From: Clostridia bacterium
Lineage (GTDB): Bacteria > Bacillota > Clostridia > Christensenellales > Aristaeellaceae
Assembly: GCA_017448975.1 (NCBI GenBank)
Contig: JAFSKN010000012.1
Span: 1 to 57,523, forward strand
Length of the DNA stretch: 57,523 nt
Reading direction: 5' to 3'
Position numbers and translations under genes: made by a program. Positions 49,724 to 57,523 of the stretch are shown here, one piece after another. The notes under the pieces are model-generated. The model had not been told where the DNA came from. It saw only the letters and a list, made by a program, of their open reading frames with translations, and did no database searches. The stretch's first letter is position 1; the number at the start of each line of letters is the position of its first letter.

Positions 49724-50129
49724 GGGAAGCAAGGAAAAGAGCGCACAGCAATCCCCCCAATCCCCAGGCAAGCCAGCGGGGCAGGGGCAGGCTGAGCGCT
49801 CTTTTTCCCATGGGCAGAGAAAAGCCCGCCGCGCCCATATAAAACAGCAGGTTCCATAAAAAGCCGGGCGCGAAAAAGCGGCGGACGGCCCATGCGGCCC
49901 CGCCAATGAGAAACGCGGTGAGCGAAAAGCAAAAAAACAGCGTATGCGCGCGGAGTTTTCGCTTTCGGGGGTAGGGATACCTTTCGCGGCATGGCAGCAG
50001 CGAAGCCATCCCAAGCCATAACAGCAGCGCGGCCGCCGCGCCGCCCGCATGCCAGCACAGGCCAACCAGCACCATCACCGGGGCGGCTGAAAGCAGCCGC
50101 AGCCGCATGCGGGCAGCAGAACAGATCAT
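49698..50129 (-). CDS. Hypothetical membrane protein
   Basis: A 143-aa protein with four or five hydrophobic segments (about 10-25, 30-45, 64-84, 90-107 and 118-138) and a basic loop RERYPYPRKRKLRAH between the second and third. Not recognised. ATG overlaps the stop of the upstream lipoprotein gene (ATGA), which supports the reading frame against two competing frames on the same strand. It may form a unit with the spore lipoprotein. Confidence 0.75.
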   Translation of the reverse strand: MICSAARMRLRLLSAAPVMVLVGLCWHAGGAAAALLLWLGMASLLPCRERYPYPRKRKLRAHTLFFCFSLTAFLIGGAAWAVRRFFAPGFLWNLLFYMGAAGFSLPMGKRALSLPLPRWLAWGLGGLLCALFLASLIFQTPRI

Positions 50130-50680
50130 CCGCCGTAAACCGTAAGCTGTTTGAGCACCTCTTCGGCCCGGTTGTTTACATCCTCCAGGGACGAGGCGCT
50201 TTTCAGCGCTTCGGTGAGCGCCTCAATGCTGGTCACCAAAGGCTCGTCACTGGTCAAGGCCACCTTGGAAATGTTCTTATCCACCGTCTGCAAACGGGCC
50301 AGCACCATCTTTTTCAGGCGGTCGTCCGTTCCGCCCTGGTACTGGTTTTCAAATTCCAGCCCCACCAGGGCGGTATCGCCCAGGGTGATCACATAAGCGT
50401 CATCCACTTCGCTCAGCTTTTCCACCGCTTCCTCCATGGCCTGAACGGCCTTTCGGGTGTCTTCGATGGTAGCGGCGGGGGACGCCGTGCCGTCGGGCTG
50501 CATGGTGGTGTTGTCCATCATGGGGCTTGCGGTGGCTGTGCCCGTGCCGGGCATCAGGTTATCCAGCATGTTGGTCGCGCCGGGCGTGGGGGACGCCAGG
50601 GTGTCCGCGTTACTGGCGCAGCCGGTGAGCAGCACCGCCGAAAGCAGGGTCAGCATAAGAATCATCAGCGTTTTTTTCAT
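50126..50680 (-). CDS. YhcN/YlaJ-like sporulation lipoprotein
   Basis: A 184-aa lipoprotein. The signal peptide ends in the lipobox LLTGC (Cys21), followed by a Ser/Thr/Pro/Met-rich linker to about residue 68. The C-terminal domain (about 70-184) has DDAYVITLGDTALVGLEFENQ, and the stretch KKMVLARLQTVDKNISKVALTSD, the YhcN/YlaJ pattern seen in forespore membrane lipoproteins important for germination. AGGAGG lies 9 nt upstream. A clear forespore promoter was not found; GATAA and CACAATA spaced 17 bases at about 50710 are a weak candidate. Confidence 0.85.
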   Translation of the reverse strand: MKKTLMILMLTLLSAVLLTGCASNADTLASPTPGATNMLDNLMPGTGTATASPMMDNTTMQPDGTASPAATIEDTRKAVQAMEEAVEKLSEVDDAYVITLGDTALVGLEFENQYQGGTDDRLKKMVLARLQTVDKNISKVALTSDEPLVTSIEALTEALKSASSLEDVNNRAEEVLKQLTVYGG

Positions 50681-50741
50681 AGCAAATCGCCTCCTCGCGG
50701 CTATTGTGCGCAGGGAGGCGATAAATTATCATTGGGAAAAA

Positions 50742-52403
50742 TTATGTGGAATGGGGCGTATCGTAAAGCGTGCAGCCGCCGATGAATTCCCGAAGCAGAG
50801 AAAGGGGCGGAATATCCGGCATGGCTTCGTCCGGCGCGGGCAAAATGTAATGGAGGATTTTCAGCAGCCGCCGGGAGCTTAAATACACCGGGTTTTCCGG
50901 CGGGATGGATTTGAGCAGCTCGTAAGCGTAGCGCTTGAGCACCGGCAGTTCATAGTGCAGGGCGGAATTGAACACGAAATCCGCCTTTTCCTGATAGGGG
51001 AAAATCCACTTTTCCTCGCCCCGGCGCACGCTGTTCCACATGTTCAGGGTGTCTTCCGGCGGGGTGGAACGGAATTGATGATCCCGCACGATCCGGCGCA
51101 AAAGCCGGGCGTCGGTGGTTCGGATGCGGTTGTGATGATCCAGATTCAGGCAGGTCAGCTCGCTGATATATACCTTGCTGATCAATTGCGGATCAAAGCC
51201 CTCGTGCAGGGTGGGGTTCAGGCCGTGGATGCCTTCCATCACCAGCACCTGATCCCGGAATAATTGAAGGGGATACATTTCCGAAAACCGCTTGCTCTGA
51301 TGGAAATCGAACCGGGGCATCATCACCTGTTCGCCCCGCAAAAGGCCCGCCACGCATTGCCGGAGCAGATCCACGTCCAGGGCGGAAAGGGCTTCCAAAT
51401 CGGGCTGACCGTCCGCTTCCAGGGGGAGGGAATCCCGGTTCCGATAGAAATCATCCAGGGAAACCAGCACGGGGTCCAGCCCCAGCACCCTTAAATGGAT
51501 ACACAGACGGTTGGAAAAGGTTGTTTTCCCGCTGGAGGAGGGCCCCGCCACAAACACCGCCTTGGCCTTTTTCTGCATAATGCCCTGGGCGATCTCGGTG
51601 ATGGACTGATCGTGCAGCGCTTCGTTCACGCGAATGAACTGGGGCAGCTCCCCGCAGATGATCATATCGTTGAGGTCGGCGGCATTCATCACGTGCAGGA
51701 TATGGCACCAGTGATTGGACTGGGCGAAGGTGCTCAAAATCTTGGGCCGGGACACGAAGGGAGCGGCGTGCTCGGGATCGGCGGGAGAGGGCATTTGCAG
51801 CACCATGCCCGCGCCATGCAGCCGGAGCTTAAAAGACGAAACCCAGCCTGTGGAGGGCAGCATGGTGCCGTAAAAGTATTCCGCGATGCCGCCGCACAGA
51901 TACATGGGGAAGTAATCATAGGGCCGGTAGGCCAAAAGCCGCGTTTTATCCGGCCGGTCCATCTGCAGAAAGTAGGAAATGGCCCTGTCCCGGCTCCAAA
52001 CCTCCCGGGTAAAGGGCAGATCTTCCGCGACGATTTTTTCCATTTCCGCTTGGATCTGATCCACAATCTGCTGATCGGCGTCCCGGTCCAGCAAACGCAT
52101 ATAGACCCCGTAGCCGATGGAATGTTCGATGCGCACATCGGATTCCGGCAGCACGCGGTGCAGCGCCAGCAGCAGCACAAAGCGAAGGGAACGCTCGTAC
52201 ATGCGCCGACCTTCCTCGTTCTGGAAGGTGATGGGATGGAGCGCGCAGCTTTGTTCCACCCTTTGCGTCAGCTCCAGCGCCTGGCCGCCGCAGAAGCAGC
52301 CCAAGGCTTTTCCGACGTATTCCGGGGCCATGGCCGCGATGATATCACCCACGGCCACGGGGAAATCAAAAGTTTGGGTTTTTCCCAGCATGGTGATATT
52401 CAT
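50742..52403 (-). CDS. Uridine-kinase-like enzyme with ThrRS-like N-terminal domains
   Basis: A 553-aa protein. The N-terminal 240 residues resemble the TGS and second additional domains of threonyl-tRNA synthetase (MNITMLGKTQTFDFP; FQNEEGRRMYERSL). From about residue 270 there is a phosphoribulokinase/uridine kinase domain: P-loop GPSSSGKTT near 288, LVSLDDFYRNRDSLP near 313, and HNRIRTTDARLLRRIVRD near 435. This architecture is common in Clostridia and is often called nucleoside kinase; the phosphate acceptor is not certain. ATG at 52403 has AAGGAG 8 nt upstream. Confidence 0.85.
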   Translation of the reverse strand: MNITMLGKTQTFDFPVAVGDIIAAMAPEYVGKALGCFCGGQALELTQRVEQSCALHPITFQNEEGRRMYERSLRFVLLLALHRVLPESDVRIEHSIGYGVYMRLLDRDADQQIVDQIQAEMEKIVAEDLPFTREVWSRDRAISYFLQMDRPDKTRLLAYRPYDYFPMYLCGGIAEYFYGTMLPSTGWVSSFKLRLHGAGMVLQMPSPADPEHAAPFVSRPKILSTFAQSNHWCHILHVMNAADLNDMIICGELPQFIRVNEALHDQSITEIAQGIMQKKAKAVFVAGPSSSGKTTFSNRLCIHLRVLGLDPVLVSLDDFYRNRDSLPLEADGQPDLEALSALDVDLLRQCVAGLLRGEQVMMPRFDFHQSKRFSEMYPLQLFRDQVLVMEGIHGLNPTLHEGFDPQLISKVYISELTCLNLDHHNRIRTTDARLLRRIVRDHQFRSTPPEDTLNMWNSVRRGEEKWIFPYQEKADFVFNSALHYELPVLKRYAYELLKSIPPENPVYLSSRRLLKILHYILPAPDEAMPDIPPLSLLREFIGGCTLYDTPHST

Positions 52404-52457
52404 GGACGGCACTCCTTTTTGGTCATTGTTTATTCGAGCCGGAAAGATCTTTTTTTC

Positions 52458-52574
52458 AGAGTTGAGAGCGGAGAGTTGAGGGTTGAGATTTTTATTGTTC
52501 TTCGCTTTTGTTCTGTAATTGCACCGAACGGAATACTTGAACCGTTTATATCTCAGCGCTTAGCTCTCAACTCT
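52458..52574. repeat. Heptad-type short inverted repeat
   Basis: AGAGTTGAGAGC (52458-52469) and its exact complement GCTCTCAACTCT (52563-52574) flank about 93 nt. The left arm continues with more GAGTTGA-like units. The right arm forms the last codons and the stop of the exonuclease gene. Confidence 0.7.
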
Positions 52575-53508
52575 CCTCTTTCTGCATCGCCATTTTCTGC
52601 GCCCATTGCAAATGCTTGGTATGCACGTAGGCGGGGCTTTGCTCGTCGGACAGGGAGGAGGAACGGGTCATGATCCGCTTTCCTTCCTCGTTTTTTCCGA
52701 AAGCGATCTTCACGAAAGCCAGACCGTGCTGTTCACAGTCCGCCAGGGCCATAAATTGATCCCCGCGCTGGCACACGTAGCCCTCCGGCACCTCCATGCG
52801 CTTGCCGCAGACCGGGCAGGGGGGCTTCATGGCGGCGGTGCTCTTTAAAGCGTCTTTGGAAGAACGCACGCGAAGGATGGCGGTGCTTTCTTTTTTGGTA
52901 CGCTCCAAATGCTGCAGTTTCCGCGCGGTCAGGGGATATTCCAGCACCTTTTCAGGTTCCGGCATTTTGGCGAAGACCAGGGCCGTGTAGTAAGCGTCGT
53001 TGACCGCGTTGTGGAAGGGCATGTTTTCCTCGTCCGGCACGATCTCCATCATTTCCATGGCGGCCTTCAGGCCTTTGCGTTCCTTGGGCGTGCCCGTCAC
53101 ATCGGAAAACAGCTTCTGCGCGTCGTAGATTTTGGAAAGGGTTGTTTCGCACTGGAAGAAGGACATATTCTGGTTCAGCACGGAAATATCGTCGCAACCC
53201 CAGGTGAGCAGCACATAATCTTCCCCGCACCATGCGGCGAAGGCGGCCACCGCCTCATTAAATTGAGGCGCGTCGGCCAGATCGTCCTGGGTGATGTGGG
53301 TGATGCGGGAAATGCGGGGATGCAGGCGGATATAATGCTGAGGCTGGATCAATTGGGAGAAAGAATCCACCACCTGCAACTGTTCGTTCACCTTCACCGC
53401 GCCGATCTGGATCATTTCAAACAGCAGCTTGCCGCCTACGCTTTTGTAGGCGGGGGAATGATAGGAGATGGGCTGGTTCCATTCTAAGTCCAGGATAATG
53501 TACTGCAT
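52567..53508 (-). CDS. DEDD-family 3'-5' exonuclease with C-terminal zinc ribbon
   Basis: A 313-aa exonuclease of the DnaQ/KapD type. Catalytic residues are Asp7 and Glu9 in LDLEWNQ, an Asp in TWGCDDISVL near 106, and the HNAVNDA end motif near 166-172. From about 230 a linker leads to a zinc ribbon-like CPVCGKRMEVPEGYVC. It could trim RNA or DNA, perhaps as an inhibitor of the KinA pathway in analogy to KapD, but that is only a family comparison. ATG at 53508. Stop codon lies in a short repeat. Confidence 0.85.
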   Translation of the reverse strand: MQYIILDLEWNQPISYHSPAYKSVGGKLLFEMIQIGAVKVNEQLQVVDSFSQLIQPQHYIRLHPRISRITHITQDDLADAPQFNEAVAAFAAWCGEDYVLLTWGCDDISVLNQNMSFFQCETTLSKIYDAQKLFSDVTGTPKERKGLKAAMEMMEIVPDEENMPFHNAVNDAYYTALVFAKMPEPEKVLEYPLTARKLQHLERTKKESTAILRVRSSKDALKSTAAMKPPCPVCGKRMEVPEGYVCQRGDQFMALADCEQHGLAFVKIAFGKNEEGKRIMTRSSSLSDEQSPAYVHTKHLQWAQKMAMQKEES

Positions 53509-53531
53509 ACGGGAAAACCCTCCGGTCCTTG

Positions 53532-53879
53532 CTACTTGATCTTGTATTTTTCAAATGCTTTTTCAGCATCGATGTGCATTTCCCTGCCGATGGAAATCAA
53601 AAACAGGATAAACGCCGCGCCTATCGCCCACCAGGAAAGCCACAAGGCCAGCACGGCGAACAGGAACGCGCCCACGGTCCACCAGGTAAACAGCTTTTGA
53701 TAATCCCTTGCGATGGCGGCCTGATCGTACCGGGCCTGCTGGGCCTCGGTGAAGAAATTGAACCCGCCGATCAGCCTGCATGCTTTTTCCTTTTTCACCG
53801 CGAAAACCACGGCGAAAATGAGGAAAAGCACGCCGGTCGACGCTAAGATGATGGCAAGGCCGATGCCCGTTTCGCTCAT
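53532..53879 (-). CDS. DUF3784 family membrane protein
   Basis: A 115-aa protein with three hydrophobic segments (about 6-26, 65-82, 84-100) and the DUF3784 pattern (KKEKACRLIGGFNFFTEAQQARYDQ). Function unknown. ATG overlaps the upstream flavoprotein stop (ATGA), with GGAGGAAGGAAC before it. Confidence 0.8.
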   Translation of the reverse strand: MSETGIGLAIILASTGVLFLIFAVVFAVKKEKACRLIGGFNFFTEAQQARYDQAAIARDYQKLFTWWTVGAFLFAVLALWLSWWAIGAAFILFLISIGREMHIDAEKAFEKYKIK

Positions 53880-55144
53880 GTTCCTTCCTCCAAAACGGCT
53901 TCGGCGGCGCTTTTGCCTGCCAGCGCCCCGGTGCTCCATGCGATTTGCAGGTTGTAGCCGCCGGTATGGGCGTCCACGTCGATCACCTCCCCGGCGAAGT
54001 ACAGGCCGGGGATGCTTTTGCTTTCCATGGTGCCGGGGGAAAGGGCCTTTACGTCCACTCCGCCCCGGGTCACGATGGCTTCCGCAATAGGCCGCGTGCC
54101 GGTGACGGTGAGGGGAAGGGCCTGTAGTTTTTCCGCGATTTGCGCCCGCATGCCGCCCGTCACCTGGCTGCACGGAGCCTTTCCATCTACGCCGCAAAGG
54201 GCGGGGAACAGGGAAGCAAAGCGCAGGGGCAGAAGCGACTGCATGACGGTGGAAAGCTGCTTTTTCCCGGCGGCGGCAAACTCGCGGGTCAGCCGCTGGT
54301 CCAATTGCTCGCGGGTCAAGCCCGGCTTTAAATTCAAAAGCAGTTGGCACTGTCCGTTTTCCGGCAAGTGACAGGAACATTCGATCACCAGGGGCCCGGA
54401 CACGCCGAAGTGGGTGAACAGCAATTCACCCTGCTCCGAATAAATTATTTTACCACAGTTTTGCCCGGTTAGGCAAATGTTTTTTAAGGTCAGCCCCTGC
54501 AGCTCCATGGGCCAGCGTTCCTTGGTGCAAAGCCCCACCAGCGATGGGCGCGCGGGGGAAACGCTGTGACCCGTTTCCGCCGCCCACCGATAGCCGTCGC
54601 CGGTGGAGCCTGTGGATGGATAGCTGACCCCGCCGGTACACACGATCACCTTGGATGCGGAAAGGGCTTGTCCGTTTGCCAGCTCCACGCCGCGAACGCC
54701 CGTTTCATCGGCCAGTACCCGGCGGACCTCCGTATGCAGCCGGATTTCAACGCCTGCCTGACGCAGGCCTTTTTCCAGGGCCCTGGTTACGTCGCTGGCG
54801 TGATCGGACACGGGGAAAGCGCGCCGTCCTCTTTCGATCTTGGTTTCGCAGCCCAGTTCATTCAGCAGGGCCAGCATATCCGAAGGGGAAAACAGGCGCA
54901 GAGCGCTGTACAGAAAGCGGGGATTGCGGGGCACCTCCCGCAGAAAATCCTGGATGTCCTCGCATACGTTGGTCACGTTGCAGCGGCCTTTGCCGGTGAT
55001 ATACACCTTTTTGCCCAGCTTTTCGTTTTTTTCCAGCAGCGTGACCCCGGCCCCCGCCCGCGCGGCGAACAGCGCGGCCATCATGCCCGCCGCGCCGCCG
55101 CCGATCACCAGGATATCATTGGTTTTCCTTGTTGATATATACAC
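53876..55144 (-). CDS. HI0933/YhiN family FAD-dependent oxidoreductase
   Basis: A 422-aa flavoprotein. It has the dinucleotide fold GGGAAGMMAALFAARAG at 16-32, then NEKLGKKVYITGKGRCNVTN near 40-60 and the C-terminal block GEVIDVDAHTGGYNLQIAWSTG near 390-410. Family substrates are unknown; some members act on RNA or lipids in reports. The GTG start at 55144 is weakly supported, since it overlaps the RpiR gene by 29 nt and the ribosome site is poor. Coupled to the DUF3784 gene. Confidence 0.9.
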   Translation of the reverse strand: MYISTRKTNDILVIGGGAAGMMAALFAARAGAGVTLLEKNEKLGKKVYITGKGRCNVTNVCEDIQDFLREVPRNPRFLYSALRLFSPSDMLALLNELGCETKIERGRRAFPVSDHASDVTRALEKGLRQAGVEIRLHTEVRRVLADETGVRGVELANGQALSASKVIVCTGGVSYPSTGSTGDGYRWAAETGHSVSPARPSLVGLCTKERWPMELQGLTLKNICLTGQNCGKIIYSEQGELLFTHFGVSGPLVIECSCHLPENGQCQLLLNLKPGLTREQLDQRLTREFAAAGKKQLSTVMQSLLPLRFASLFPALCGVDGKAPCSQVTGGMRAQIAEKLQALPLTVTGTRPIAEAIVTRGGVDVKALSPGTMESKSIPGLYFAGEVIDVDAHTGGYNLQIAWSTGALAGKSAAEAVLEEGT

Positions 55145-55982
55145 TGTAAGCGTCCCATATTCCTTCTAATTTTTCAAGATGCGCGTTCAGATCCGCCCGT
55201 TTTTTCAGGGCCAGGGCTACCAGCAGCGCGTTGATCACCGACAGGGGAGCCACCAGGGAATCCACGAAGGAGGTCATATCCGTGCGGGCGGAAAGGCAGA
55301 TATCCGCCTCTTTGTGCAAGGGGCTCATGGGCCCGTCGGTGAGCCCGATCACCTGGGCCCCGCTTTCGTGGGCAAAGCGCATGGCCTCCAGGGTGCGGGT
55401 GGAATAGCGGGGGAAGGAGATACCCACCAGCACGTCGGTTTTGCGGATGCGGGCGATGGACTGGAAAACGTCCGTCGTTCCGGCGGCCACCTCCCGCACG
55501 TCGTCGAAAATAAAGCGCAGGTAATAGCTGAAAAACTGAGCCAGGGGCGCGGCGGAGCGCAGGCCCAGCACATAAATGGTTTCGGCGGATAAAAGGCGGC
55601 GCACCACTTCGGCAAATTCCCCGCCGTTCAGCTGTTCCACCGTGCGCCGGATGTTCTGCATATCCGCCCGGATCACGGTGGGCAGCACTTCTTCCTCCGC
55701 AAGGTCCGCGCTCATATCGAACCGCTGGGCGGCGGTGAGCCGGTGCCGGGCCAATTCCTGCATGGCATGCTGCATTTGCGGATAGCCCTCGTAGCCCAGG
55801 GCCATGGCAAAACGCACCACCGTGCTTTCGCTGACGCCCACCTGCTCGCCCAGCACGGCGGCGGTCATGAACACGGCCTTGTCGTAATGGGCCACGATGT
55901 AATCGGCGATGCGGCGGTGGCTTTTGCTCAGGCGTTTGCCGCTCCGGTTCAGCCTTTCCACCAGGTTTTGCTGGTCATCCAT
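55116..55982 (-). CDS. RpiR/MurR-family transcriptional regulator
   Basis: A 288-aa regulator. The N-terminal helix-turn-helix domain (residues 1-78) includes LGEQVGVSESTVVRFAMALGYEGYPQMQ; the C-terminal SIS domain (about 115-255) has VYVLGLRSAAPLA in the ligand region (here IYVLGLRSAAPLAQ) and SFPRYSTRT, and would bind a phosphosugar. It is 7 nt downstream of surE and overlaps the flavoprotein gene. Targets are unknown; no sugar operon is adjacent. Confidence 0.92.
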   Translation of the reverse strand: MDDQQNLVERLNRSGKRLSKSHRRIADYIVAHYDKAVFMTAAVLGEQVGVSESTVVRFAMALGYEGYPQMQHAMQELARHRLTAAQRFDMSADLAEEEVLPTVIRADMQNIRRTVEQLNGGEFAEVVRRLLSAETIYVLGLRSAAPLAQFFSYYLRFIFDDVREVAAGTTDVFQSIARIRKTDVLVGISFPRYSTRTLEAMRFAHESGAQVIGLTDGPMSPLHKEADICLSARTDMTSFVDSLVAPLSVINALLVALALKKRADLNAHLEKLEGIWDAYSVYINKENQ

Positions 55983-55989
55983 GAAAGCC

Positions 55990-56763
55990 TCACATATCCT
56001 TTAAAAAATCCCGCATGTTTGAACAAAAACCGTCGTTATAATCGATGAAATTGCCCAGGAACGTGCAGGTGGTATGGCCGGAACGCAGAAAATAATAATC
56101 GCTGCCCGGTTCGGGATCCTCCATGGGCACGCCGGAGGTATCGTTGGCCTTGAGCCAGAAATACGTCTGTCCCAGGGGGCTGACCCGTTTTTCGTATCCG
56201 TCCAAATAATAGGTTTGGGAAAGGGGACAGATTTTCATGGGTTTCAGTTCCTCCGGCGGCACGGCGGGGGCGTTCAGATTGATGATGGTAAAGCGCGGAA
56301 GCGGAATATGCTGAAAATGTTCGGCCAGCCGCACGGCGGTGTCCGCTAAGTTTTTCCGCATTTCGTCATTGGCCCCCGGCATGATGGAAACAGCCATGGC
56401 GGGGATATAGCACATGGCGGCCTCCCGGGCGGCGGCCACGGTGCCGCTGTAATATACGGCGCTGCCCGCGTTTTCGCCGTTGTTGATACCGGACAGGCAG
56501 TAATCAAAGGGCGTATCCACCATGAAGGGGGCGATGCGGGCGCAGTCCGTGGGCGTGCCGTCGACGGCGATGGCCTCGGCCCCCGGCCATTTGATCTCAT
56601 GGGCCAGCAGGGGCGCGGTCAGGGTGATATGCTGGCTGTTGGCGCTGCATTGGCTGCTGGGGGCGCTGATGGTGACCTTGTGGCCCCGGGCAATCGCCGC
56701 TTCCGCCAGCGCTTTCAGGCCCACGGAATAAATACCGTCGTCATTGGTGATCAGGATGTGCAC
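55990..56763 (-). CDS. surE: 5'/3'-nucleotidase SurE
   Basis: A 257-aa metal-dependent nucleoside-monophosphate phosphatase. The metal-binding NDDG (7-10), SAPSSQCSANSQHIT (34-48, SurE-type SxxQSxxS region) and SGINNGENAG near 95 are present. GTG start at 56763 follows AGGAGG by 8 nt. It heads the minus-strand group surE, RpiR, flavoprotein, DUF3784. Confidence 0.94.
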   Translation of the reverse strand: MHILITNDDGIYSVGLKALAEAAIARGHKVTISAPSSQCSANSQHITLTAPLLAHEIKWPGAEAIAVDGTPTDCARIAPFMVDTPFDYCLSGINNGENAGSAVYYSGTVAAAREAAMCYIPAMAVSIMPGANDEMRKNLADTAVRLAEHFQHIPLPRFTIINLNAPAVPPEELKPMKICPLSQTYYLDGYEKRVSPLGQTYFWLKANDTSGVPMEDPEPGSDYYFLRSGHTTCTFLGNFIDYNDGFCSNMRDFLKDM

Positions 56764-56827
56764 GCGAAAAGCCTCCTTTGGTGCGTACTCGCTTATCCAT
56801 TATACGGGAAAAAGCCGCCCGGCGCAA

Positions 56828-56856
56828 GCATGAATCCGCCTTCGGCCCCATATTCT
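56828..56856 (+). promoter_or_regulatory. Possible SigE-type promoter for the last gene
   Basis: GCATGAA (56828-56834), 14 bases, CATATTCT (56849-56856). The spacing equals that of the SpoVM promoter and the -10 starts CATA. It lies 17 nt before the start codon. Confidence 0.35.
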
Positions 56857-56873
56857 GAAAAGAAAGGGGTGAA

Positions 56874-57356
56874 ATGATGGCGTTTGGTTATGCTTTGCTG
56901 AAAGGCCGCGGGGGCGCGGCGGGTTACGCGCGGGAAAGCGGCGGGCGGCGGGAGGTATCAGCCCGGAATATAAGACCGGGTACGACCTGCTCCTTATATA
57001 CAATTCAGGATGGCAAATACAGTCTGTGCGGCACGGAAACGGCGGAAAGCGGCGGCAGCGTGCAATGGACGGCGCCTAAGGATGGCGGTTTATTGGTCGT
57101 AAGCGGCAACAAAGTGCTGCTCTGGGATGGGGGAGACGACGTATTTCTGCAAGCCAGCGCATGGCTTGAAAAGCAAAGCCAAAGAAAACCCGAACCGGAA
57201 GACATCCCGGCGGCAAGAATGGAAGCCCGGGAAGCAAGCCCGCCGCCTGAAACAAAAACGCCAGAAAAAGAAAGCCCGCCGGAGCGGGCATATATCCTGC
57301 GTCCGGCGGGGACAGGCGAACCGGTGGATACCCTGACGGAACGCCAGAGAAGGTAG
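56874..57356 (+). CDS. Hypothetical protein with Pro/Glu-rich tail
   Basis: A 160-aa hydrophilic protein not recognised. Residues about 35-100 are beta-rich (TTCSLYTIQDGKYSLCG, two cysteines, QWTAPKDGGLLVVSGNKVLLWDGG). Residues 100-150 are a low-complexity Lys, Glu and Pro linker. No signal peptide or membrane segment. AAAGGGGTGA precedes the ATG pair at 56874/56877. The inverted repeat arm begins 32 nt after its stop. A spore-related role is possible if the SigE-like promoter is real. Confidence 0.65.
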   Translation: MMAFGYALLKGRGGAAGYARESGGRREVSARNIRPGTTCSLYTIQDGKYSLCGTETAESGGSVQWTAPKDGGLLVVSGNKVLLWDGGDDVFLQASAWLEKQSQRKPEPEDIPAARMEAREASPPPETKTPEKESPPERAYILRPAGTGEPVDTLTERQRR

Positions 57357-57388
57357 ATTGTATTTGTTGGTTGTCCACATAATGAACG

Positions 57389-57523
57389 CTTTAAGTCACA
57401 AGGAAGCGAGGGCCTGTGCGGCCCTCGCGCACCTGCACCAGGAGGTTTCACCTCCTGGACCTCTTACCCGGAAGCCGCTTGAAAGGGAAAAGGAAGTTGG
57501 TTCCCGGTGATGCATGAAAGGAC
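57389..57523. repeat. Right arm of long inverted repeat at window ends
   Basis: Reverse complement of 35-169, one mismatch, cut by the window end. The two hairpins are in the same order when read from the outside. The repeat may extend past the window, since the left copy is followed outward by 34 more bases (1-34). Confidence 0.9.

Noticed and set aside
49580-50065. Alternative minus-strand frames over the membrane protein at 49698-50129
   Set aside because: The chosen frame has ATGA coupling to the lipoprotein gene and clear membrane segments; the others are Arg/Pro/Cys-rich.

Overview
The window looks like a contig from an uncultured endospore-forming member of the Clostridia (Firmicutes). 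GC is high for the class, roughly the high 50s percent by eye. Evidence for this placement is a spoIIGA-sigE pair with a possible Spo0A-type promoter, a tiny SpoVM-like gene behind a SigE-type promoter, a YhcN/YlaJ-type spore lipoprotein, a Myb/RsfA-like regulator behind a SigF/SigG-type promoter, strong AGGAGG ribosome sites and SigA promoters. Carbohydrate genes (starch and xylan) fit a gut or plant-polymer habitat. No rRNA, tRNA, CRISPR array, transposase or integrase gene is visible.

Layout. 1-250: one arm of a 135-nt inverted repeat whose other arm closes the window at 57389-57523. 246-2100: SpoVM-like peptide, small membrane protein, GNAT acetyltransferase and an AraC-GGDEF fusion regulator, all minus strand. 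2109-12711: an alpha-glucan locus. A secreted GH13 amylase faces two small membrane genes from back-to-back promoters, followed by a maltodextrin ABC importer (binding protein with an extra C-terminal starch-binding-like domain, long MalF, MalG, MsmX-type ATPase) and MalQ. Tandem covarying hairpins lie between malG and msmX. 12792-16697: a heterodimeric ABC exporter behind a promoter, a 28-codon leader peptide and an intrinsic terminator, an attenuator layout. 16716-18301: spoIIGA-sigE. 18330-22341: rimO and a TldD/PmbA pair. 22417-24621: two CobW-type GTPases, one fused to a DUF1980-like domain and one carrying a His/Asp-rich metal-binding stretch. 24648-26197: two tandem MgtC-like proteins.

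26248-32900: DUF3783 protein, DMT exporter, CstA-type peptide transporter, an 809-aa adenosine-deaminase-like protein with a Rossmann/SLOG-like tail, a truncated WG-repeat gene next to a 153-nt inverted-repeat element, and an HPr-like protein without its catalytic histidine. 33019-37931: a complete livKHMGF branched-chain amino acid importer. 37945-41711: PrsA-like foldase, TadA, nitroreductase, TraX-like protein and a hypothetical. 41774-46860: class A PBP, an FtsH-like protease and the Myb-like regulator. 46940-49723: divergent secreted GH10 xylanase and cytosolic GH43 glycosidase. 49698-57356: membrane protein, spore lipoprotein, uridine-kinase-like enzyme, exonuclease, DUF3784 protein, HI0933-type flavoprotein, RpiR regulator, SurE and a hypothetical.

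The genes suggest a cell that cuts starch and xylan outside, imports the oligosaccharides and amino acids by ABC transporters, and carries scattered sporulation functions. The strongest candidates for something new are the covarying hairpin pair in the maltose operon, the exporter attenuator, the deaminase-SLOG-like fusion, the CobW-DUF1980 fusion, and the long inverted repeats at the ends and at 32257-32409.
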